From Straminergon stramineum (lineage: Eukaryota > Streptophyta > Bryopsida > Hypnales > Calliergonaceae), in the NCBI GenBank assembly GCA_963920665.1, contig OY987269.1, positions 15,750,501-15,814,500 of the forward strand: 64,000 bases of DNA, read 5' to 3'. The notes beneath the pieces are model-generated. The model was not told where the DNA came from. It saw only the letters and a program-made list of their open reading frames with translations, and ran no database searches. Shown here piece by piece: positions 36,340-48,719 of the stretch. Every line of letters begins with the position of its first letter. Position 1 is the first letter of the stretch. A program made the translations under genes and the position numbers.

Positions 36340-37420
36340 GCTTACCTTTTTTTTGCCTTCCTAATGGACAGCCATTAACAACCATGCTCTTTGAAATTCA
36401 AATGCTTTCAGACCATGAATAGACACACTTTTGGGGATTCATTATTTTTTTTTGCCTTTCCAATAAGCACCCGTTAATGGCTTCACTTTTGGGTATTCAA
36501 ATTTATTGCCAATGTATACTAGGGCTTTGGTGAAATGCTACTATTTCTTGGCCTTCCTATTGCATAGTCATTAATGAATACATATTTAGAATTGCTTCCA
36601 AGAAATGCTAGGAATTGGTTAAATGTTGCAATTTTGGGGGTCTTCCTAGTGGACACTCGATAACAACCATGCTCTTTTGGATTCAAGTTTGCTTGCACCA
36701 TATACTAGGATTTGATCAAATGTTACAATTTTTTTTATCTTTCCAACGGAGAACCATTAATGAATGCTATATTGAATGACATATTATATAATATATAGAT
36801 ATAGACTAAAATTTTTCTTTCATCTCAATTTAAATTGAAAAAGATTCATTTTGAGAGGTCTAGGTATGAAAATGTAGACCTTTATGTTTGTTTTAGGTTC
36901 TAAAGAAGTTCGACCAATACAAGTTGCTCGTTACTATTGGTCAACCTTTAATGACCATTCTGTTTTTCAACAACATTCAATACAAACAAAGTTGTTTAAA
37001 TCGGATGTGATTCACATTTTCTTTTGGATTATACTAGTTATTTTTCTTTGTGCACCTAATCCAAGAAAGTTCTTGCCTTCGTAGTAAGTGCATAACCATT
37101 AAGGACCATGTTTTCAAGGTTAAGGTTTGCTTCCAACATGTGCTAGGGATTTGATCAAATGTTGAAATTATCTTGCCTTCCTAGTGTATAGTTGTTAACA
37201 ACCATGGTTTTTTTATTTAGATTTGCTTTAAACATATGCTAGGGATTTGATCAAATGTTAAAATTTTCTTATCTTTCTAATGCACAATTGTTTACGACTA
37301 TTCTGTTGAATTATATATTGTACAATACATATACACAAACTAGAACCTTTTTTAATCTTGATTTAGATATCATTTCAAAGATTTTGATACAATGAGATCT
37401 ACATGCAAGCACAAAAATTA
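36340..37420 (+). repeat. ~97-bp tandem array with higher-order structure
   Basis: A unit containing GCCTTCCTAGTGGACA, CCATTAACAACCATG and TAGGATTTGATCAAATGTT recurs with marks near 36355, 36455, 36551, 36641, 36738, then 37075, 37173 and 37270, spacing about 90-100 bp. The two blocks are each followed by a similar non-repeat segment (ATATTATATAATATATAG / ATATATTGTACAATACATA, then a CATCTCAATTTA / AATCTTGATTTA region), so the block plus spacer is itself duplicated. Confidence 0.7.
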
Positions 37421-38640
37421 CATGTTGTATTTTAACCTCTTTCTAAAGATTACTTGAAGTTACAATTACATGGCTTTTTGAGGAAGGAGACTATGAATAC
37501 TTTTTATCGTCTTGAACAGTTGAGATATTAGCCAAGGGCAAAATCAAAAATCAATATTCCTTTATGTTGTATGATTTCTTTGTAGGTAATGAGTCTTTTT
37601 CTTAAGAATGATGTCTTAAAGTCTAGCTACACACTTTGTTACTTGTAGTGACATGGAAGGAATTTGATTTCTTTATGTGGCCTTAGAGAGCAATGAGGGG
37701 AAGACAATAGATGTCATGGATGATATCATTAAATCGCAAGGTGTCAATAGGGTGCTGACAAACAATGCATTTTAGAAGGAATTCAAAAATGATGAAGATC
37801 TCAAAGTTTTTCTAACAAGATGTTTATGGTGTGGGATGGCAAGCATGGTTTGCAAGCATGGTTGCCTATTATCAATTGAGATCACGTAGACGACTTCACA
37901 TCCTATTATGTTGTTGAAATTATTGATCTAGAGGTTAAAGGAGAAGTTGCAATTAAGTTGTCAATATTTCATAAAGTCAATTGGTGATCCCTTCAATTTT
38001 TTTATCAATTTTCATTTCATTTGACTTCTTAGTTTCTAAGGCTTGATTGGTTTGAACCATAATTGTAATTGTCACTATTCTACCTTTTTTTCGGTGGATG
38101 TTCACTTCAAATATTCCAACAGAGTAAATCTTCTTTTGCCAAGATAAAACAAAAATCCCATATTTCTATAAATCTTGTTTACAACCTTTAATGCATTCTA
38201 AGTATTATTGGGCAATGCTCTCATATTTTATAAAATTTGTGTTAAAAGAGGATCTTGCTACATCTAAAGCCAAGAAGAAGTCAAAAATAAAGAACTCGGT
38301 TCACTTTCATTGTTGAGGCTTTAAATGCAAGAGTCTTATACCAATTTCATTTCATATTTACTTTCAATTTTTAGGTCTTTCCTTTGTTCTTATTGTTAAT
38401 TTGCATTAATATTATCTTACTCTACTATGCATAACATTTGTCATTAGGAGCAATTATGCTTATTCTATTGTCTTGTTCTTCAAATTGGATTTGCCTATGT
38501 ATGATGTGGCAACATCCCATTTGCTAGACTAAAACTTCAATCTATGTCCAAATTGAATAGTAAATCATGAGCCTTGAATCGCACTACACCACTAAAATTC
38601 ATACAATATCACAAAGCAGAGTTTAACTTAGAATTCACCT
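37420..38640. other. AT-rich region with a coding-like fragment
   Basis: Around 37670-37890 (+) one frame reads FLYVALESNEGKTIDVMDD and continues protein-like past one stop for roughly 70 codons. It is probably the remnant of a transposon or gene; I do not recognise the family. Confidence 0.3.
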
Positions 38641-38649
38641 AATCTACTA

Positions 38650-39323
38650 CTCCCTTCGTCCCAAAATGATCTTGTTAGAGAAAATGCTCAGGATTAAGGC
38701 TGAAAATAACATTTTTAAAAATCCGTTAGTAGTTGTAAGTAAAGAGTGATGCACACCTACGGTCCTAAAAATTTTAGTTTTAAATGAGTTTTCAAAGTGT
38801 AGTTGTGGTGAATTAAAAAGTGGTTTTTTGAAGCCTTTTTATTAGAGCACCACTAGCCAATTAGTTTTGCATTTCCCACGTTATGTGTTCTTCTTCCTAT
38901 CTTCCCATGTTGTACCATTGTTCCCGCATTGTTTGGAAGTTTCAATTGTAAGTATGATGTGGAGATTCAATTGTGAACAATAGCAAGCATGATGTGTAGA
39001 TTGCATACAGTAGTAGCCATGATGCACAAATCCCGTAATTCAATGGCCCAATGGAGACTAAGGTTTCCCATTTTTATTTTGAATTTTTAGAAGTAATAGT
39101 TTAAGATAAGAAGCAAGAAAAAATTAATAATTAAATTAGTCCAGTTCAAGTGGATGAGGCTTGCCCATTTTGTGTAGCCACTGTGCATATCATTGTGCAC
39201 ATGCAGCTTCTCTGAACATACAAAGGCTTCATTTGGCAGGTCTTTCCTCCATGTCACTTGAAGAAGATCATTTTGGGACAAGGAATTCATGGCAACAAGA
39301 AGATCATTTTGGGACGGAGGGAG
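38650..39323. mobile_element. Stowaway/Tc1-mariner-type element, 674 bp
   Basis: The left end CTCCCTTCGTCCCAAAATGA and the reverse complement of the right end CTCCCTCCGTCCCAAAATGA differ at one base, extending at least to GATCTT. TA dinucleotides flank both sides (38648-38649, 39324-39325). It is larger than most Stowaway MITEs but has no transposase frame. The right end carries a duplicated GAAGATCATTTTGGGAC (about 39262 and 39299). Confidence 0.85.
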
Positions 39324-39976
39324 TATCATTCAATTCATTATATAGTCTCTCTTTTTGAAATGATTTTTATTTTTAGAAAAAATAAAATTTGAAAAATGAC
39401 AACTAAAAAAAGAGGGGCATTGACTAGAAAACTAGTCATTTAGGTCATCAAGGGTTAATATATTTATTTGGTGTATAAAATATGACTACTATGTTTGTTT
39501 TCAATATTCAATGTCCAAGATTTATTTTATTTTATTTAAAAGCGTATTTATAAAAATAAAATAGGTAGAGCCTTCTCATCATTTAAATTTACATGATGGC
39601 CCATGATGAAGACTACATTGATCATAATTCACTTAATCATTCAAAAGCATTGTTCATGATTTAGTGCTTGTAATGTTTATAGCCTTTGCTTTTCACTAGA
39701 TGTATATCTAGCTTCTATGACCCACTTTTGTTGTTATTTCCATTTTAGGCTTTACAAATGTCACCCCTATGATGTTGTTATGATGCATTACAATTTACAT
39801 TTGTGTGCTTCATAGAAAGACATTCTAAACTACAACACCTATTTTCATCATACATTTGCTTACACATACTATCTACTTTGACTATGTCTTAATTTTTGAA
39901 AACATATTGGTTTAGTTTTTTGGTACACAATTGCATAGTAGCATATTCTTTTGTTGTTCATCTGGACTATAGATCT
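39324..39976. other. AT-rich intergenic, nothing recognised
   Basis: No coding frame or paired repeat found. Confidence 0.4.
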
Positions 39977-40869
39977 TTACACTACAAGAAATAACCCCTT
40001 TTGTGACTGGGAGACCATGACTACCTATCCGGTTTGACTGAAATGTGACTGTCCCTCTATAATTGCACCGAATTTCACAAGTACTCTAATGTCACAGTTA
40101 TTTTGCAGTCACCATTGCGACTACGGGAAGAAGTCTGGAGGACATCAGTTTATCATTCACAGTTTTACGTTGATAGCGTCATCGATGCTTCGGCGTCTCA
40201 AGTCGGAGTATCCAACGTGGCGGGCAAAGTCACGGGAGACGATTGAGAAGTCAGAACATGAAACCTATGGTTACAGGTATGTGACTTAAAAATGACTTTC
40301 AATGAAAAAGTGTGACTTCCTGATGCCCGTTTGAGCTTCTGACGTGGACACGGGCAAGCCATATCTCTTAGGTTGCAAATGCATTCCCTCATAGTTACAT
40401 TCCAGTAATACTAAGTCATACAAATGAAGTGGGTGAATTGAGATGCAACAAGGACATTGCTGAGTTGACACTTTAAGGAAGGTCCTCAACGTCTACAAGA
40501 ATTTTTGCACTACACGGCTCTGCCCACCCGGGCACGACTTTTTTGGGCCGCCGACTAGATTGCGACTAGGCAAAACGTCACAGAGAGGGGAGTTCAATTT
40601 GGGTTTAGGGGGGCTACTTTGACAACAAATATGCACTGAAGTAATGCGCGCAATAACATTACAATTAAGTGTGGTAAATTGTAGTGTCAACATTTTAAAA
40701 TTGCCTCAATCTTAGCTTATACACAATAGCTCCACCCCTATTATGTTGGCACTTCAAAATGATTGTTGAAGTCTACTTGAAGTGAAGGATCACCTACCCA
40801 CAACTGTGCTAATAGTCCTCCAGTGCCAATAGGTTCTCCTTTGCTAACAATTCGATAGCTCCTTCGAGA

Positions 40870-41460
40870 TCAATCGTCTATGATGCCATTGGCAACCTCT
40901 AAGGAGCGGTCATACCTGTCCTCTCTACAGTGGTATTGATAAATGGGTTTGTTGTGTCCACTACCTCTTGCTTTTTTGCATAGTACAACTTTCCAACCAG
41001 GTCTCCCTTCCACATTTGAAAAAAACACTTGTGTAGCTTGGCTAGCGAATATGAATGGTTTGGCCATGTAAGGTAGTTTGTGACGAAAGTTCACCACAAG
41101 GAACCTGGAGTCATCCTTAGTATATGTGGGGTTCCCACGATTGTCTTGAGTCTTCACCCACTCACACCGGAATAGAATGACCTTCATTTGCAATGCACCA
41201 TAATCTAGCTCTAGTATGTCTTTTAGGACTCCGACATAGTTCACAAGTGCTTCATCTCCGTTCTTTGACTGCAATTGAAAACATGAGGCGACCCCACTAT
41301 TGTAGCTCACCAATTGCGTTGTTGACTCATCCTCCACTCGGAAGTGGTTCCCGAAGGCCATGATGTGTGCGTAGTAGGTGGATTTCTGTGATGGTCTTCT
41401 ACTCAGTAGCAAGCAATCCATGTCCTCAAGTTTTGTCTGGTCGGAATTGGATTCCGTCAC
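40870..41460 (-). pseudogene. DUF4216 domain fragment of a CACTA transposase gene
   Basis: The frame gives 196 residues. After an N-terminal lead it shows the DUF4216 order: GNHFRVED, then NYVGVLKDILELDYG, VILFRCEWVKT, FLVVNFRH, PFIFASQATQVFF and RPGWKVVL. This domain is found at the C-terminus of Tnp2-type proteins of plant CACTA elements; its biochemical role is not established. The first methionine is arbitrary because the domain is normally preceded by transposase and DUF4218. The missing core makes it a remnant, although this exon itself is open. Confidence 0.8.
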
Positions 41461-41794
41461 TGCACTCTGAATCCAATCTACCAGTGATAGTATGCAGGGA
41501 TTTGTTGCTTCTTCTATCTTCCACTTCCTGCGCCCACGAAACGCACCCGTGAGATTGAAATCTAGATGCGTTGCAGAGGGATGACTTCATCATGACTCCA
41601 TTGTAGTGATTTCTAAGTTGCGTTGAAGTCAATTGCCTAACTAGGAAACTACTTACATACAATTTCGGTGCATCTTGTACATACACTACTAAGCGGGCAA
41701 ACATGAACATGACCTCCTTGAACTCTATAGTCTAGGGCAACTTTGGAACTCTAAACAAAGGTTAAGGCAGTAGAAATGTGAAGAAGAAGCACTC

Positions 41795-41960
41795 ACATAT
41801 GGAGATTCTGCATAATTGAAACATTCGATAGCACGTATTGTTGTACTATGTGGCGGAGCTCAGGGCTCATCATGTACGGCCTTCCTACGCCCTATAGAAC
41901 CTCCTCCGCGTCTCCATACTCTTCGTCCTCATCCCATATGCATCTTTGGGTCACCTTGAA
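41795..41960 (-). pseudogene. Probable DUF4218 tail, upstream exon of the CACTA remnant
   Basis: On the minus strand one frame reads an acidic run (DEDEEYGDAEE), a TAG stop, then SPELRHIVQQYVLSNV, which resembles the C-terminal end of DUF4218 that precedes DUF4216 in CACTA proteins. A GTGAGT donor follows. Position and strand fit the DUF4216 fragment downstream; the assignment rests on a short match. Confidence 0.4.
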
Positions 41961-42116
41961 TCCTTAATATTCCGTGATGAAACCAATGCACTCATCTTTC
42001 AAATTGTGATGCAATAATTTACTCTAAGAACAACTAAAATATGACTTCTGCACATCTTCTACACTACTATGTAGCTAGATCTAAGTACAACCTCCTTAAA
42101 CATTGTGGTGAATGCA

Positions 42117-42345
42117 AATTTGTCTATAACTTTTGTATTGAGACTTGAAATCTAAAACAAATTTTTGGGGATGAAAGTAAGATTGATTTACCAACTTTTA
42201 TGAGTTCAAAGTTTTTTGAAATTTTTTAATCTACTATGCCTTAATGAGGTCTGAAATATTACTTGTAACACAATTCCTACGTTTCACATATCCTACATGG
42301 TTTGTCTTGCCTCCTACTACCCCTCTTCTACAAATGGCTTGTCAT
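42117..42345 (+). repeat. Half of the foldback family inside the CACTA element
   Basis: The sequence from TTGTCTATAACTTTTG through GAGTTCAAAGTTTTTTG and TATGCCTTAATGAGGTCTG to CACATATCCTACATGG follows the right arm and tail of the 18.5 kb inverted repeat in order. The other arm is missing, so it was captured or truncated within the CACTA element. Confidence 0.7.
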
Positions 42346-43069
42346 TTCACCTCTTTACTTACACTCACACACTAAGTGGCTTTGGAAGCCATGCAACACA
42401 TATGTCAAATATGATGTGTGGTATACTGTATATGGTGATTATATATGGTATATTGTGTGGCATATTTTGTATGGTGATTGTATGTGGTATATTGTGTTGC
42501 AAATTTTGTGTGGTGTATTATATATGGTATATTGAATGGTGTATCATCATGGAATTTTGAACAACTTTGGAGAATGACCTAAACCCTAAATCCACATCAC
42601 TTAAGAATGATTTTAGAATGACTTGCCACATGTCAATCCATCTAGATGGCATGAAGACTACATCACAACTTCAAAATGACTACATTATGACTTCACAATG
42701 ACTTCAACATGACACTGACATGAGTCTGAGTGTCTGACATGACCTTGACATGACTCTAATGTGACCCTGACATGACTCTAATGTAACTCTGATATGGGCA
42801 CATCAACAAAAATTCTTCTAAAAATGGGTAGTTGCCCAACCTTTCCCCAAAAAATTCATGTCCACCTCATCATCCACATAGACCCTCTCATCCCTTTTTT
42901 CATCCATGTCAAAAGTGGATGGTGATAATACAATTGCGAGTCACATTTAAATGTATGGTCCACTATGACTCTAGGGGTCTCAAGTCATTTATAAATCATA
43001 GTAGTACGGAATGACTACCAAACAGTCACATTTCGGAGTCACATTTTCCCCCAACTTCTTGTAGTGTTA

Positions 43070-46000
43070 CATCTAATTCCACACTCATAGGTCCCCAACA
43101 GATTTATAAACCCTAAATGAAAAAAATAGAGACTCAAAGGCTCATAAGCTCATAGGCTCACACTCACATACTAGCACCCTCGGCTTAGTTTTTTAAGGGG
43201 CTAAGCCCTAAGAGCATCTCCAATTTTTCAAAGAAGGTCATCTTGTTATAACACCAAGTTCATTTTTAAGAGAGTAGATTACATGTTTGTTTTACTTGTT
43301 TAAAGATATTTATCCACTATATTAACTCTCAAAGAACATTGCAAGCTCAACATGCATTTTAAAAGGCAAAAACTAAATTTTCATAGAGTTCTTGACTTTA
43401 AATGTTTTAAAGACTACCCCCTAAATGCCAAAGCCTTTCCACATGTATTTATCCTAGGAAAAAAGAAAATGGGCTTATAATTATCCCCAATGAAGCAAAA
43501 AAAATTCAAAATCTAACCATATAGATGTTCAAAGAGATTGCTTATTAGAGTGCATACCAATTTTGAGCTTGAAATTGCACAAGAGTTGCAAGATAATGAC
43601 AAAATAAATGTACATATCATATTTTAAGTATGCTATCCCTCCCCACAATGTTTGAGAAATTTGCATATAAATTTTTTGGGGGATTGAAGGTGAAATGAAT
43701 AACTAAATGCACTTCCAAAAACCTTCAGTTCAAATGAAGAGCTATCAAACTCATTAAACTATCCACCTTGCAATTGTTGAAATGCAATTTTTTCATACAT
43801 ATAAATTGCAAATAACTCCAAATCAAGATTTTCATGTTTAAATTTTCAATGGTGAAATTCATGAAAACACTTCATTCTTTTCATTGGGACCATTTTCAAA
43901 GCAAATGGATAAATACAATTTTCTAAATCTCAAATCAAGTGAAATTAGCAAACTTTGCTCAAATTAAAGTCGAGAAATGAAGTAAAATTATCAAACTTTA
44001 ATCTTCTACTAATGGACATATATGCCTTCAAAGACCCCTCAAAAATCAAATATTTACCTTTTTCAACGAAAAATAGAAGTTTTCAATAGTTAACCTTCAA
44101 AACTATCCATAATTTTTTTAAATGGTCATAGGAATTTACTTGGCTATACCAAAATGAGTTTGAAATTTCAGATTGACCATATATAGTCAATTGGAAAATT
44201 AAGAGGGTAATTAAGAAAATGTATCTCCAATAATCTACTTTTCACACTATTCCAATTTTTTTCAAAATTGTTCATATTGTAATTTTTGTGACACTTTGAA
44301 GACATATCTTGAAAGCTCAAAATACACCACTTTTGAACTTTTTATATTTAATTTCTCTTGGTGTTAGTTCAAAGAGTACATCAATGGCACTATGATGTTT
44401 GTCACTATTATATCTATTTTTTAAAATTTCATTTTCATTATTATGATTTTTACAAAGAAATTTCTTTAGAAAATCGTATAAAATTCAATTTGATGTTTTC
44501 AATTATGAAAAAATGAGATTAAATTTTAAACATATATTTTTATATTTGTAAAATATCAAATTTTTGAAATGTGTATCTTACTATAGAAATCTAATGAAGT
44601 TTGACCAAGCCTAGACTTGAAATGTTCTTTATCAGTTAACTTCCAACCAATAGTAAGGTTGTTGTTAGAGTGCAAAAGCAAAAAAAATCCTCACCACAAG
44701 AGCATTTCCCTCCTAATGTATTCCAAAGTTCAATAAAAATAATGTCATTTTAAAAATTAAAAATGCACAATCAATGCTTATTATCATGAAAAGATTAACT
44801 TTGGATGATCCCAAAAGGGATTTTTTCTAAGATTCTTTGTCAACTCCACCAAATACAATTATTCCTTGTACAAATTTGGCACTAGCATGATAATTGATGG
44901 AGCCTTTATTGCTCTTGCACAATCATGAGACTTGCAATTGGTTGGAAGTTAAAATAGCAAGTTGTACATGTGGAAAAAATAAGTGTTCCACTTTAGCCCC
45001 AAAACAACAACCCGATGCTTTGAAAATGTGAACTTCTTTTAGAGTAGTGGCAATGTTCTAAGGGACTCAATATCCAATATATGAATGATGAGTGTTTTTA
45101 TGAACTTATGCTAGGAATCATGTGAAATGGATAGAACACTTCCAAATTTGTGGAAATAAAAGAGTTCTCTAAATTTATTAAAATTAGACTAGCTTGTTCA
45201 CTCAACACTTATGATTTTTGTGCAAATTTTTGAAGTGGTTCACTTCTAAATGAGAGGAAATTAGAAACTTGTCTAATTTATTTTTATATGTGCAATCTTG
45301 TCAAGGTCTCAAGGCATAATATATTTTGTCTCAAAAGTTTGAGATCCCTATCTCTTCCACTTAGGCTCTTAAAGGGGTTAATTCTTTAAATCCTTACAGA
45401 GGATATAGCCTATGACCATGTAGTCAATCTCAATATCCTTTACTATATATGAGAAGTTTGCTTTGTCAAAAAATTTGAAAAGAATTTGGAATCCTTCATG
45501 AAAAAATTTCATTTTTGATTCCATGAATTTGCCATGACTCATCTACAAAAAATTTGAAGTAGAATGATATCACCAAAATTGGATGAATAAATAATATTCC
45601 ATTCACAATGTGCATTTTTAATGTATATTTCCCTATCACTTCAATCACAAATATAAGTTACATTGCTTAGAAATTTGAGTATAAAATTCTTGTTTTCTAT
45701 GCTCTATATTCACATCATTCAGCTAAATTCTAGTCATTTCAGTTATTTTTAAATTTATATCAAGTTTTCCCTTGTTAAAAAGATAAGATATCCATGTGGG
45801 ACATTTTTGCAATATTGCCTCTTTGTTTGTAAAAACTTGATTTTGACATTCAATTTTTTTCTAGTAAAGTAGATGCATGATGCCATGATGCATCCTAAGT
45901 TGAGTTTCTATTCTATTGGAAAGATTTAAAAATCTCTTGAAAACTTGAATTTTATTGTAATTTGAAGTTCAGGTAATTTTCAATTATGATTCTAAATATG

Positions 46001-47270
46001 GAATGCTATGATTGCATCTTTAGGTACATTCACTATTTTGGCATATGTTGAAGGGACTAACTTCTAAAATTCTAGGGATTTTGGACAAAATACAAATTAT
46101 GTGCTAAATTCCATAGTTTGCATTGATGGAGGTAATGGTAAGTATTATGAGTGCAAAGTATCTATTCATATCAAGTTGAAGATTTAAATTCAAATTTTCA
46201 CCAAAAATTATAATTTCTATTTTAGTACTTCAAAAAATTTCTATGATTTGCCAAAATTGAAGTTTCAACTAATTTGTGAAAAAAAGCACAAGATTTAATG
46301 ATGTGAACATCAATACTTTCTCCAAATAGCAATATTTTCTAGCACATGCTAAACATTGAGCTTCATATTTTTATAGAGTTTTTTTACCATAGTGATCTCA
46401 CTTTGATATAAAACAAGTGGTTTGACCATGTTTAATTCGTAAATCAGTTACTAGATATGACATCATTAATTGGCTACATTGAAAATGCATTCTCCAATTT
46501 GCATTTTTGTTATATGATCATGATTTCCTTTATCTCTCACTAAATTGGGGCCCTTCATACTAAATTTGATATGATAATCATTTTCTCAGGATATGTTAAT
46601 CCTTGGATTGAAGCTCAAGTGATCAATAATATATGTCTTTGATGGGTGAAAATGTAGCGCAACCACACCACATTTCCCTTATAAAATACACTTGCAGTGT
46701 CTATTGATCTACACCAATTAATTTATTGGTAGTCCTTCAATTTGAGTTCCATGTCAAAGACTTTATGCAAATTTTAAAATAAATGACTTATTCATAGATA
46801 GGACTTAGGTACCATTATTCTACATTGTCTTGTTCACTGGAAAATGATTTCTTGAATAAAAATTAAAGGTCTCTTTTACTTTAGGTGAAATATAATCTCC
46901 ATAGAGCTCATTTTGAAAAAGGCCATAACTAAGTCTAATTTTATGTAAGGGCATTGTTTCATCATCATCACCATCACCACTACAATTAGTTTGTTGATAA
47001 TGCTACCATGAATATTTATAATCAAAATTTGAAACTTTAAATTAAAAATTCCTATTACAAAAATAATGACATCCTAAGTATTCACAATGCTAGAGTAGAA
47101 TCAATTTTAGAATGATTAGAATCAATTTTTTTGTAACTAATAGTTGTAAAAATCTAAATATGATTATTACTTTTAAAAAATAAAAAGATTAGGGCTTTGT
47201 TACTATCCATGCCAATGATGTTAGCATGTGAGCTTAGAAATGCAAGCCTATGAGCCTTGAGCTTAGGTGT
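43070..47270. other. Long AT-rich region without recognised genes
   Basis: No frame long enough to support a gene and no domain. A segment near 46.47-46.69 kb is similar to 56.06-56.27 kb (GGATATGTTA, then TGATCAATAATATATGTCTT), so at least part is dispersed repeat. A CATCATCACCATCACCAC stretch near 46963 is simple sequence. Confidence 0.45.
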
Positions 47271-47900
47271 AAGTAGATATTCTACAACTATTGAAAGTGT
47301 TTATAACAGACATATTTATAATATGAGTACCCTATAACCATGTAAGGTGCTTGTAACATAACATAGGTACCTATAATATAAATATACTACTCCCTCCATT
47401 TGGAAATAGTGTATCCATTCTCAATGCAATCACCACTAAGAATGGATATACTATTTCCAAACAGAGGGAGTATAACTATGGAAGGTGCCTATAACATAGG
47501 TACCTAAAACATAGACACACATAATATAATTAGGCACTTATTATATAAACATCCTACAACCATGGGGGGTGCCTATAATATAGGTACCTAAAACATAGAC
47601 ACCCATGATATAATTAGGCACTTATTATATAAACATCCTACAACCATAGGGGATGCCTATAATATAGGTACCTAAAACATAGACACCCATAATATAATTA
47701 GGCACTTATTATATAAACATCCTACAACCATGGGGGTTGCCTATAATATAGGTACCTAAAACATAGACACCCATAATATAATTAGGCACTTATTATATTA
47801 ACATCCTATATTCATAGGAAGTGCTTATAACATAGGTATCTACAACATAGACACCTATAATTATAAAAAGTACCTATAATATAGGTACCAATAACATATG
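47270..47900 (+). repeat. 84-bp tandem array
   Basis: The unit GCCTATAATATAGGTACCTA plus AAACATAGACACCCATAAT and a TTAGGCACTTATTATATA part starts at 47487, 47571, 47655, 47739 and 47823, each exactly 84 bp apart, with degenerate units on both sides. A Stowaway MITE interrupts the left part. Related CTCATAAGCTCATAGG-type flanks occur near 43.15 kb, and TAGGTGTTTACATTATA-like units near 60.1 kb. Confidence 0.88.
47390..47470. mobile_element. Stowaway MITE, 81 bp
   Basis: CTCCCTCCATTTGGAAATAG and its inverted partner CTATTTCCAAACAGAGGGAG are flanked by TA on both sides (47388-47389, 47471-47472). It interrupts the tandem array, so it inserted after the array formed. Confidence 0.9.
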
Positions 47901-48719
47901 AGTCTAGGCTCATAAGCTCATGGGTTCAAGATCCAAGGCTTACATGCTAGTAACTGTGCTATCCGTACCACCAATGACAATTACGTAAAGGTTGTTGACT
48001 ATGGAGACTCTCTAGAATGGAATTTTTTAATAAAAATTTATAAAAAAAAATTATAATTTGTAAAAAAATTGAATTATAAATTCACAACATTGCAATCGAT
48101 AAGTATCTATTGCAATATTGTTGAAGATACATACCAACTAAATATCTTTTGCTACCTCAAATAAAGATATATACTTAGGGCCTCTTCACACTATGGCCGT
48201 CCAAGTCGAGAGGCCATGGGATTGAGTGGCCAAACTTTGGTGAGAGTCCAAGGAAATGAGCAATAAATAGGCCCAAGAAACTAGGAATTGGAGCCTTCGG
48301 CCGTCCATAGTGTAAAGCCTCCAAAGGCCAAAGGCCAAAGTCCAAGCCCAAACCAATGAACTCCCATGGCCTCTCAACTTGGTCGGCCATAGTATGAAGC
48401 CTCCAAAGGCCAAGTTGAAAGTCCAAACCCATACCATTTGTTTGGCTTGTATCCATGTCTCTTCACTTGAATAGTCCATCCAATTTCTGTAATTTCCATC
48501 TCACATTCTTTAACCATGGATTCTAGAAAGGAATGCATTCTTGTACTACTTTCAGATTTCATGGTCATAAAGTACGTCATTGTGGGCATTTTGGCATTGC
48601 AAAAACTTGCAATATTTCAACAAAATGCACAAATGATGATGATGGCAATTTTTATTGCCCAAGGACGGAGGGAGAATTCTTGAAGGAATTGTTGGCAATT
48701 TCAAAGATATGGAGGTTTC

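Larger units (their letters stand above)
39980..43066 (-). mobile_element. CACTA (En/Spm) element, internally deleted, 3.1 kb
   Basis: Starts CACTACAAGAAATAACCCC and ends CCAACTTCTTGTAGTG, with an exact 3-bp target duplication TTA (39977-39979, 43067-43069). Subterminal repeats with TGTGACT/ATGACT are dense at 40.0-40.3 and 42.6-43.05 kb. The interior keeps only the C-terminal DUF4218/DUF4216 part of a CACTA transposase-type gene on the minus strand; the Tnp2 (Transposase_21) core is absent. It also contains half of the 18.5 kb foldback family. Confidence 0.92.

Noticed and set aside
36340..37420. CRISPR-like or rDNA spacer array
   Set aside because: Units are degenerate and adjacent; no rRNA sequence is nearby.
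42297..42560. Membrane-protein-like open frames
   Set aside because: They are translations of TATATGGTATATTGTG simple repeats within the CACTA element.
47270..47900. CRISPR-like array
   Set aside because: Units are contiguous 84-bp direct repeats without unique spacers, in a plant nuclear context.
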